From positions 1-7,094 of the forward strand of contig CAZXVU010000110.1 in assembly GCA_964644465.1 (NCBI GenBank): a stretch of DNA of 7,094 bases, in the 5' to 3' direction. Source of the DNA: CAZXVU01 sp964644465. Lineage in GTDB: Bacteria; Chlamydiota; Chlamydiia; Chlamydiales; SM23-39. This document shows positions 1-5,450 of this stretch, one piece after another; the first letter of the stretch is position 1; each line of letters opens with the position of its first letter. A program made the position numbers and the translations under genes. A model generated the notes under the pieces. The model made no database searches. It was not told the DNA's origin and saw only the letters and a list, made by a program, of their open reading frames with translations.

Positions 1-2136
1 ACCTATGATCATGCCTATTTTCTGATTTTGCTCGGATCTGTTTGCATTTTGCTCACAGTGATCGCCGATAGTTCTCCTGAAAAAGCCGCTAGCTGGGATG
101 GAAGAGTCGTCTCGGAAACATTAGCCCTCTATTCTCCCTATTATCAAACTCTGATCCGTTACAATTTGGGCGGAGTGCCATTTTATTTTCTGTACGCCGA
201 TCTGCCTGGCATCAATTTGCAAAGGATCTTAAGCCCTATCGGAACGACTTTGATCTTTTCTAGCCTAGGGATGGTTTCCTTTCTATTGCTGACCCGTGTG
301 AGAGTCGTCGCTCGCTTCCGCTCTATCGTGCAAGGTTTTGCCGCTTTTTATCGTTGGATCAAAAATTGGAGATCCTCAACGGCGATGAAACCTCCACCCA
401 TCTCTTTAGGAAAAGGATATTCAGGACTTCCTCCTTCTGGTCTGAAAATCAATTTCCCTGAAGAAAAAAAGGCCATTGAGCCCAAGAAAAAGCTCGTAGA
501 GATTTTAAAACCTGAAAAAAAAGCGGAGCCGAAACCGGTCAAAGAAAAACCAGCTGAAGCTTCTCCTAAAGCAACAACGCCAAAAGTCATTTTACCCTCC
601 GCGCCTAAAGAACATATTTCCATACCCACAAAGAGCCTCATCGTCCGTTCCGATTCCTCTTACCGAATCCCAAATCCTTCCATTCTATCGAACCCTGCGC
701 AAAAAATAGACCAGCCCACTTTGAAAAAAGATCTCTTGAGGCAGGCTGCCGTTTTGGAAGAAACACTGAAGAGCTTTGGCATCGAGGCGAAAGTGGGAGA
801 GATCAATAGCGGTCCCACAATCACATCTTTCGAAGTGCATCCCTCCATTGGAGTCAAGGTTCAAAAGATCAAAGCGCTGGAAAATGATATCGCTTTGAAC
901 ATGCAGGCCAAATCGATCCGGATCGTCGCTCCAATTCGTGGAAAAGCTGCGGTCGGCGTCGAAGTACCAGCCCTCCATCCTCAGGAAGTGAATTTTAAAG
1001 AGATGCTCACTCACTATCAGCAGAAAAGCCGCAAATTGCAGATACCGATTCTTTTGGGCAAAGCGATCAATGGCGATTGGGTCTTTGCCGATTTAACAAA
1101 AATGCCCCACTGTTTGATTGCTGGAGCCACCGGATCGGGAAAATCTGTCTGCGTCAATACCATCGTCATGTCGATTTTAATGAATGCACGGCCCGATGAA
1201 GTCAAACTCCTGATGGTCGATCCGAAAAAAGTGGAACTGACCCAATATTCCCGCCTCCCTCATATGATTGCGCCTGTCATTACCGAACCTCATGGAGCGT
1301 ATGCAGCCTTGCAATGGCTGGTGAAAGAGATGCAGATCCGCTACGAGATCCTAAAGCAGCTCGGACTCCGCAATATCGGAGCCTTCAACAACCGCAAAAT
1401 CAATAAAGAGCTCGAAGGATCTCTCAGCATCCCCATTCCGGAACATATGCCGCTTGTGGTCGCCATCATCGACGAATTCGCCGACCTCATGATGGTCTCC
1501 AGCGCGGACATTGAAACTCCGATCGCCCGAATCGCTCAAATGGCCCGCGCTGTTGGCATCCATTTGATCTTAGCGACGCAAAGACCCTCGCGCGAAGTGA
1601 TTACGGGTATTATCAAAGCAAACATCCCGACTCGGATCTCCTTTAAAGTTGCCAGCCGAGTCAACTCCCAAATCGTTTTAGACGACGTCGGGGCAGAGAG
1701 TCTTCTCGGCAACGGAGATCTCCTCTTCCTCCCACCAGGATCATCGCAGCTCGTCCGTGCGCAGGGAGCCTATATCAGCGATGAAGACATCAATCAGGTC
1801 ATTCAGACGATCTGCAACCAGAGCAATACCAATTATCTCATCCCCTCTTTTGATTCATTCCGCTCTTTGGACCTCAACTCCGATAGCGACGAACCGAAAG
1901 AAGGAAAAGACCAACTCTACGATCAAGCTCTTACGATCGTACTGGCCTCCAAAAGCGCATCTACAACTTTCCTGCAGCGCAAATTGAAGATCGGTTACGC
2001 GAGAGCAGCAAGTCTAATGGATGAATTAGAAGCCAACGGCGTTATTGGGCCGCAGGAAGGGGCAAGGCCGCGCCGCGTTCTTTCTTCCCAGCCTGCCCTT
2101 TTAGAAGATGAAGGAACGGATGAAGAACTTCCTTAA
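1..2136 (+). CDS. ftsK: DNA translocase FtsK, 5' end cut by the window edge
   Basis: FtsK is a septum-anchored, ATP-driven double-stranded DNA pump that moves the chromosome termini through the closing septum and activates XerCD recombination at dif. The frame is open from base 1, so the start lies upstream; a TTG at 28 is internal, not a start. Visible residues 1-711 show, in order: the end of the N-terminal membrane domain (hydrophobic stretches near 6-22 and 76-97); a Lys/Pro-rich linker (about 140-230); the alpha region from about 241; the RecA-like motor with Walker A GATGSGKS (375-382) and Walker B hydrophobic stretch ending in D491-E492; and a C-terminal gamma winged helix (about 639-696, containing LQRKLKIGYARAA) that reads KOPS sites. 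All motor residues are intact. The 3' end overlaps the next gene. In C. trachomatis ftsK sits beside yycJ (recalled), which fits the yycJ-like gene further right. The family call is secure. Confidence 0.97.
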   Translation, partial: TYDHAYFLILLGSVCILLTVIADSSPEKAASWDGRVVSETLALYSPYYQTLIRYNLGGVPFYFLYADLPGINLQRILSPIGTTLIFSSLGMVSFLLLTRVRVVARFRSIVQGFAAFYRWIKNWRSSTAMKPPPISLGKGYSGLPPSGLKINFPEEKKAIEPKKKLVEILKPEKKAEPKPVKEKPAEASPKATTPKVILPSAPKEHISIPTKSLIVRSDSSYRIPNPSILSNPAQKIDQPTLKKDLLRQAAVLEETLKSFGIEAKVGEINSGPTITSFEVHPSIGVKVQKIKALENDIALNMQAKSIRIVAPIRGKAAVGVEVPALHPQEVNFKEMLTHYQQKSRKLQIPILLGKAINGDWVFADLTKMPHCLIAGATGSGKSVCVNTIVMSILMNARPDEVKLLMVDPKKVELTQYSRLPHMIAPVITEPHGAYAALQWLVKEMQIRYEILKQLGLRNIGAFNNRKINKELEGSLSIPIPEHMPLVVAIIDEFADLMMVSSADIETPIARIAQMARAVGIHLILATQRPSREVITGIIKANIPTRISFKVASRVNSQIVLDDVGAESLLGNGDLLFLPPGSSQLVRAQGAYISDEDINQVIQTICNQSNTNYLIPSFDSFRSLDLNSDSDEPKEGKDQLYDQALTIVLASKSASTTFLQRKLKIGYARAASLMDELEANGVIGPQEGARPRRVLSSQPALLEDEGTDEELP

Positions 2137-2995
2137 ATTTTGGGGAACACGAGGGTCTTGCTCCGTCAGCGGATCAGAATTCAAACACTATGGCGGCAAC
2201 ACTTGCTGCCTTGAAGTTTCTTATGGAGATACTCACCTCATCATCGATGCCGGAACAGGCATACGCCCTCTCGGCGAAACAATGGTCCATGATGGATCTT
2301 TGAAGATCGATCTTTTCTTGGGACATACCCACTGGGACCATATCATTGGATTTCCATTTTTTGAGCCGATCTATAAACCCGGAACACAAATCACCATTTG
2401 GTCGCCTGCAGGCGCCGGAAGAAGCTGCCGCGAACTGTTCAGCGACCTACTCGCTTCGGAATTTTTTCCTGTGCGCCTCGAACAGGTTCAAGCCCACTTG
2501 GACTTTCGCACGACCCAGCAAAAAACTCCGATCAAGATCGATTCGCTGACGATCGATTTCCATACTACGCAGCACCCAGGCATCACTCATTGCTTCAAGA
2601 TCAAGACGCCTCAACAAACGATCGGCTATGTCACAGACAATGAGATGCTCCAAGGTTTCCACGGCCTCCTTTCCGATGTGACTCCTGCCCTTCTAGAACC
2701 CCATGAAAGTTTGATCCATTTCCTAAGAGACTGCGATATACTCATCCACGAAGCGCAATATTTCCCCGAAGAGTATCTTTTAAAGGCAGGCTGGGGCCAT
2801 TCTTCAGCGAGGAACTCCCTCGCCTTCATTCAGCACACCAAGCCTACCCAGTGGTATGTCACCCACCATGATCCGCTCCACACAGACGCTGATCTAAAAC
2901 ACCTTTCAGAATTTGTCCAAGCAACCATGAAAGAAAATCAAATCCATTGCCCCGTCGAATTCATTCCCGACGGCTTCATCATCCACCTTAAATAA
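2120..2995 (+). CDS. PhnP-like metallo-beta-lactamase-fold hydrolase
   Basis: Predicted soluble metal-dependent hydrolase of 291 residues; the substrate cannot be read from sequence. The metal site is complete: H69-T-H71-W-D73-H74, H152 in a QHPG motif, D173 in VTDNE, and H249/H250 in THHDP. The N-terminal FWGTRGS and YGGNT motifs and the GWGHSS motif near 224-229 place it in the PhnP-like branch (COG1235 type), which includes cyclic phosphodiesterases and members often loosely annotated as cAMP phosphodiesterase. I chose ATG 2120: AAGGA at 2111-2115 precedes it and the protein then begins just before the conserved FWGTRGS. ATG 2108 would add four residues and has a poorer ribosome site. The gene starts inside the 3' end of ftsK (17-base overlap), so translation is probably coupled. 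It differs clearly from the second metallo-beta-lactamase protein at 4151-4918 (HTHWDH versus HEHTDH), so this is not a recent duplication. Confidence 0.9.
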   Translation: MKNFLKFWGTRGSCSVSGSEFKHYGGNTCCLEVSYGDTHLIIDAGTGIRPLGETMVHDGSLKIDLFLGHTHWDHIIGFPFFEPIYKPGTQITIWSPAGAGRSCRELFSDLLASEFFPVRLEQVQAHLDFRTTQQKTPIKIDSLTIDFHTTQHPGITHCFKIKTPQQTIGYVTDNEMLQGFHGLLSDVTPALLEPHESLIHFLRDCDILIHEAQYFPEEYLLKAGWGHSSARNSLAFIQHTKPTQWYVTHHDPLHTDADLKHLSEFVQATMKENQIHCPVEFIPDGFIIHLK

Positions 2996-3047
2996 TTTCT
3001 TGTTGCAGAAAATAGAGCATTCGAAAAAAATGCATCGCCTTTTCATC

Positions 3048-3053
3048 AGGAGA
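3048..3053 (+). promoter_or_regulatory. Shine-Dalgarno site AGGAGA for the 3059 gene
   Basis: AGGAGA ends five bases before the ATG at 3059. It is the best ribosome binding site in the window and fixes the start of the small membrane protein. No convincing -35/-10 pair was found in the 63-base gap before it, so read-through from ftsK and the hydrolase gene is possible. Confidence 0.75.
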
Positions 3054-3058
3054 CAAAT

Positions 3059-3469
3059 ATGGATATCGTTTTAGATGTTGATGACTATGATGCTTGGAGC
3101 AGAGCTTCCTTTGAATCGTCTACTGTGACTTTTATCAAGCAGCTTGAATACATTCCTCTCGTAAGTACAATCGTGGGAATTGTCCGAATTGCGTTCGGCA
3201 TTATTGAAACACTTTTTGGGCTTTTAGCACTGCCTCTTCAACTCATTCACGATGCATTTCAAGGGAAAAGCCACGAGTTCATTTTGATCGATGGCTTGGC
3301 CAATATAGTCAGAGGAGTTGTTGCCTTGAAACCTATTATCGGAAATATCATTCTCTACATCTACGATCGGGCGATGGACCAAAAACAATTGCCTGATAAG
3401 GACGAGATGCGCATCCATGATCTTAGCTATCTCAAGAAACATTTCTCTGGAGATACAATCTCCTGCTGA
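3059..3469 (+). CDS. Small hydrophobic membrane protein, function unknown
   Basis: Hypothetical protein of 136 residues. A short acidic N-terminus (about 1-20, Asp-rich) is followed by a long hydrophobic region (about 33-62, rich in Ile, Val, Leu and Gly) and a second one (about 79-101, with GLANIVRGVV and IIGNIILYIYD), then a charged tail. It is probably an inner-membrane or inclusion-membrane protein with two or three helices. Proteins with this IPLVSTIVG / IVRGVV / GNIILY pattern are, as I recall, recurrent uncharacterised families in Parachlamydia-type genomes, but I know no function. The paired hydrophobic hairpin also resembles chlamydial inclusion-membrane (Inc) proteins, though there is no further evidence for that. 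The start is supported by AGGAGA at 3048-3053. Its last 53 bases overlap the phosphatase gene in another frame, suggesting translational coupling and perhaps a shared membrane role. It is confidently a gene; its role is unknown. Confidence 0.75.
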   Translation: MDIVLDVDDYDAWSRASFESSTVTFIKQLEYIPLVSTIVGIVRIAFGIIETLFGLLALPLQLIHDAFQGKSHEFILIDGLANIVRGVVALKPIIGNIILYIYDRAMDQKQLPDKDEMRIHDLSYLKKHFSGDTISC

Positions 3470-4184
3470 GAAATTTGTCCGCGTTGTAAGAAGTCCTTTG
3501 ATTACAACGCTGGCAATTACAACGCTTGCTGCTTTTGCAATTCCCCTTAAGTTCACCATCTTGGGACTCCTTCCAGTTTCTCTCATTGCATTGGCCCTAT
3601 TTCCCCGACTGCGCAAAAAACTTTGGTATGAATTTGCAATCGCCGATTTGATCTTCGGAGATACTCTCAGCCGCTGCTTTCCTACACTGAATCATCATTG
3701 GTGGCATCGTATTTCCGAAAATCTTTTTTTAGGAGGGATCCCGCTGCAAAATAGAAATCACAATGAAAAACTAAAACAACTGGGAGTTGGCGCTGTCTGT
3801 GCAATTTTGGAAGATTGGGAAGCCGAGGAAGAGACCTTCATGAGCGTCCCTGTCAGAGAAGATGATTGGAATCGATTAGGGATCCAATACCGACGCTTCT
3901 CGTGCCCTGATATGGAACCGTTGGAGCTTTCTCAAATCTCCGATGCCCTTGAATGGATCGACCAATGTATTGCAGAAGGAAGGATCGTCTATGTCAACTG
4001 CAAAGCAGGCCGCGGAAGAAGCGCGATGATCCATATATGCCATCTCATCAGATCCGAAGGACTCTCCTTCAAAGAAGCTTTTCAAAGAGTTCGCGCTATT
4101 CGTTCAGTGGTTCATTTAAATGCTCGCCAAAAAGAGCGCGTGAGAGAATATCAAAATACGATGGCCTTAGAGATTTTATCCTGA
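3417..4184 (+). CDS. PTPMT1-like dual-specificity phosphatase, membrane-anchored
   Basis: Cysteine-dependent phosphatase of 255 residues. An N-terminal hydrophobic segment (about 27-62, probably two passes) anchors a C-terminal catalytic domain (about 95-250). The active-site loop is VNCKAGRGRSA, with nucleophile C195 and phosphate-binding R201 (CX5R); the likely general acid is D165 in SCPDME. The flanking motifs match mitochondrial PTPMT1 as I remember it: WHRI then LGGIPL (96-110), the acidic LEDWEAEEE, DDWNRLGIQ, and IRSVVHLNARQ after the loop. PTPMT1 dephosphorylates phosphatidylglycerophosphate to phosphatidylglycerol, so this may be the PGP phosphatase; the substrate is inferred. The residue before C195 is Asn where His is usual. 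The start is uncertain: ATG 3417 gives a 53-base overlap with the upstream gene and a poor ribosome site (AAGGA 14 bases away), but no better in-frame start precedes the membrane segment. The end overlaps the convergent yycJ-like gene by 34 bases. Confidence 0.87.
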   Translation: MILAISRNISLEIQSPAEKFVRVVRSPLITTLAITTLAAFAIPLKFTILGLLPVSLIALALFPRLRKKLWYEFAIADLIFGDTLSRCFPTLNHHWWHRISENLFLGGIPLQNRNHNEKLKQLGVGAVCAILEDWEAEEETFMSVPVREDDWNRLGIQYRRFSCPDMEPLELSQISDALEWIDQCIAEGRIVYVNCKAGRGRSAMIHICHLIRSEGLSFKEAFQRVRAIRSVVHLNARQKERVREYQNTMALEILS

Positions 4185-4918
4185 TAGGCGATCGAAAGAT
4201 CTACATTTTTCCCCTGCAAGACCTCACGGACCACTTTTAATGCCACTTCTTCCGCATTGCATTCGCTCGACAAGTGGGCTAAATGAACATGCTTTAGTTT
4301 TGGATGACAAATCGCTGCGAGAAGATCTGCGCATTGCTGATTGGAAAGATGGCCTTGCTTGCTCAAGACACGCTGCTTATACACTTGTGGCCGGGCAGAA
4401 GCGTGGACCATCGATGGTTCATGATTCGCTTCTAAATAAAGATAATCGCAGTCTTCGAGATGTTTGCGCACCAAAGAAGTGACATGGCCTAAATCGGCGC
4501 AAAATCCTAGCTTTAGATTTCCAGCCTGCATGACAAAGGCAACGGGATCTAGAGTATCGTGGGGAACGCTAAAGGGAAGTACGATCAAATCCCCGAACTC
4601 AAAAGTTTCACCGGTTGTAAAAATCTTGAATCTCGGCCGCACTTGCAGCGCTGCACAAATTCCTTTTGCCGTTTCTGCATTGGCAAGCACTGGAATTTTT
4701 AGTTTTTCTGCAAATGCAACGAGCCCTTTGATGTGATCCGTGTGTTCATGCGTGATTAAAACGGCTTGGATCGACTTGATCGAAACATTGATTTCTGAAA
4801 GACGCTGGACAATGGCGCTGATGCTAATTCCCGCATCGATCAAAATGCGCGTTGTTGCAGTTCCTACATAAATGCAATTTCCTTTCGATCCAGATGCAAG
4901 TGGGCAAAATCCATTCAT
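4151..4918 (-). CDS. yycJ: YycJ/WalJ-family metallo-hydrolase (probable DNA exonuclease)
   Basis: Metallo-beta-lactamase-fold protein of 255 residues, close to the family's usual length. Signatures are clear: LASGSKGN near the N-terminus (7-14), metal motif H57-E-H59-T-D61-H62, VPHD (119-122), ADLG with D142, LEANHE (162-167), GHLSN (189-193) and AHLSSECN (214-221). Family members (YycJ, also called WalJ) are reported to be double-stranded-DNA 5' exonucleases; in Bacillus the protein has been linked to mismatch repair, and elsewhere it sits beside the WalRK two-component genes. No walRK is present here. The nearby ftsK matches the chlamydial gene order I recall (CT738 yycJ, CT739 ftsK). Start ATG at 4918-4916 places the conserved motif immediately after it; no clear ribosome site precedes it. 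The stop codon lies inside the convergent phosphatase gene, with a 34-base overlap. Confidence 0.93.
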   Translation of the reverse strand: MNGFCPLASGSKGNCIYVGTATTRILIDAGISISAIVQRLSEINVSIKSIQAVLITHEHTDHIKGLVAFAEKLKIPVLANAETAKGICAALQVRPRFKIFTTGETFEFGDLIVLPFSVPHDTLDPVAFVMQAGNLKLGFCADLGHVTSLVRKHLEDCDYLYLEANHEPSMVHASARPQVYKQRVLSKQGHLSNQQCADLLAAICHPKLKHVHLAHLSSECNAEEVALKVVREVLQGKNVDLSIAYQDKISKAIVF

Positions 4919-4960
4919 AACTGTGACAGGTTACAAAATTCAAAACATTTGAGCAAAAGA

Positions 4961-4988
4961 TTTTTACACAAAATTATTTGTTGAACAA
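4961..4988 (-). promoter_or_regulatory. Candidate promoter for the yycJ-like gene
   Basis: Read on the minus strand, TTGTTC (plus-strand bases 4983-4988) and TAAAAA (4961-4966) are separated by 16 bases, about 40 bases upstream of the ATG. Both boxes are only partial matches to the vegetative consensus (3 of 6 and 4 of 6), and the region is AT-rich, so this is tentative. Confidence 0.25.
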
Positions 4989-4989
4989 A
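4977..4989. repeat. 13-base palindrome in the divergent spacer, possible operator
   Basis: TTTGTT-G-AACAAA is a perfect inverted repeat with a one-base centre, lying between the divergent yycJ-like and 5061 genes and overlapping the candidate -35 box of the former. Symmetric sites in such spacers are often repressor sites, but in AT-rich DNA a match this size can arise by chance. Confidence 0.3.
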
Positions 4990-5000
4990 AAATTTTGACT

Positions 5001-5028
5001 TTGAAAAATAAACCAGTTCATTTAAAGA
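5001..5028 (+). promoter_or_regulatory. Candidate promoter for the 5061 gene
   Basis: TTGAAA (5001-5006, 5 of 6 to the -35 consensus) and TAAAGA (5023-5028, weak -10) are 16 bases apart, giving an expected leader of roughly 25 bases. The AT-rich setting makes this a weak call. Confidence 0.2.
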
Positions 5029-5060
5029 ATAAAAATAAGCACAAGATAAAAAGGGACTGT

Positions 5061-5423
5061 ATGGTTGGCGAAGAAATCTTACTCGAGATAGACTCGACCC
5101 TCGATCGACTCATTAAGAATGCTGAAATCATTCAAAATGTCGATCTGAAAGAACTGTCAGAAACAGAAATTGAAGCATTCCAAAAGACACAGGAAAGCTT
5201 AGTGCAGCATCTACTTCACATGGATCAGTTTTTCGAAACAAAAATTCAAACACTGAGAATTCCAGATAAAAAATCTGCTGGATATAAAATACAAGAAAAA
5301 CTGCTCAAGTTTGAAAAATTAAAATCTTCATATCATAAAAACATTTCAAATACTGTCAGTGCGCGAAAGATGCCGTTTCTATCCAAGCGCCGCAGCAAGC
5401 GCTTTTTAGAAGGCTCGATTTAA
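5061..5423 (+). CDS. Small helical protein, function unknown
   Basis: Hypothetical protein of 120 residues that I do not recognise. It appears almost wholly alpha-helical, with heptad-like Leu/Ile spacing from about residue 9 to 58 (LDRLIKNAEII, then ESLVQHLLHM) and a second helical stretch about 75-92. The tail is strongly basic (SKRRSKRF, 108-115). There is no signal peptide, membrane segment or cysteine. The size and two-helix layout recall FlgN/FliT-type or type III secretion chaperones, but only as an architectural resemblance. I chose ATG 5061 because AAGGG (5051-5055) lies five bases before it; the frame extends upstream to a TTG at 4995, but that extension is Lys/Asn-rich, low-complexity and contains the ribosome site. 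The gene is visibly more AT-rich than its neighbours. It precedes the adhesin by 27 bases, so a joint transcript is possible. Confidence 0.7.
   Translation: MVGEEILLEIDSTLDRLIKNAEIIQNVDLKELSETEIEAFQKTQESLVQHLLHMDQFFETKIQTLRIPDKKSAGYKIQEKLLKFEKLKSSYHKNISNTVSARKMPFLSKRRSKRFLEGSI
5385..5407 (+). terminator. Terminator-like hairpin at the 3' end of the 5061 gene
   Basis: AAGCGC (5385-5390) and GCGCTT (5399-5404) form a perfect six-base-pair stem with an eight-base loop, running straight into a T tract that ends at 5407. It lies within the coding sequence, ending 16 bases before the stop. The stem is short and part of the T tract is used in pairing, so it may be weak. If real, it would separate this gene from the adhesin gene. 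Confidence 0.3.
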
Positions 5424-5439
5424 ATTTTCTAATTCGTTA

Positions 5440-5445
5440 TATAAT
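5440..5445 (+). promoter_or_regulatory. Perfect -10 box TATAAT just before the adhesin gene
   Basis: TATAAT matches the sigma-70/sigma-66 -10 consensus exactly and lies in the 27-base gap between genes. No good -35 box exists 16-18 bases upstream (the bases around 5416-5423 are CGATTTAA-like) and there is no extended -10 TG. Transcription would begin about six or seven bases after the box, at or next to the ATG at 5451. Confidence 0.35.
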
Positions 5446-5450
5446 TTTTT

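Noticed and set aside
28..30. TTG as the start of ftsK
   Set aside because: The frame is open back to base 1 and the protein is already inside a membrane segment there; the gene begins upstream of the window.
2108..2119. Longer start for the PhnP-like hydrolase
   Set aside because: It adds only MKER, has a poorer ribosome site than 2120, and the family motif follows directly after the 2120 start.
3017..3033. GCATT/AATGC hairpin as a terminator after the PhnP-like gene
   Set aside because: Only five pairs, mostly AT, with no T tract directly after it.
3724..3730. Seven-T run in the phosphatase gene as a phase-variation tract
   Set aside because: The frame and protein motifs (LFLGG) continue normally, and such runs are common in this base composition.
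4190..4201. GATC-GAAA-GATC hairpin followed by a T tract, as a terminator for the phosphatase gene
   Set aside because: A four-base-pair stem is too weak, and the T tract is three bases further on and inside the yycJ-like coding sequence.
4995..5060. TTG-initiated upstream extension of the 5061 gene
   Set aside because: The extension is low-complexity Lys/Asn sequence that covers the ribosome binding site of the ATG at 5061.
4919..5060. Possible tRNA or small RNA in the divergent spacer
   Set aside because: No cloverleaf or strong structured element is visible; the spacer is simply AT-rich.
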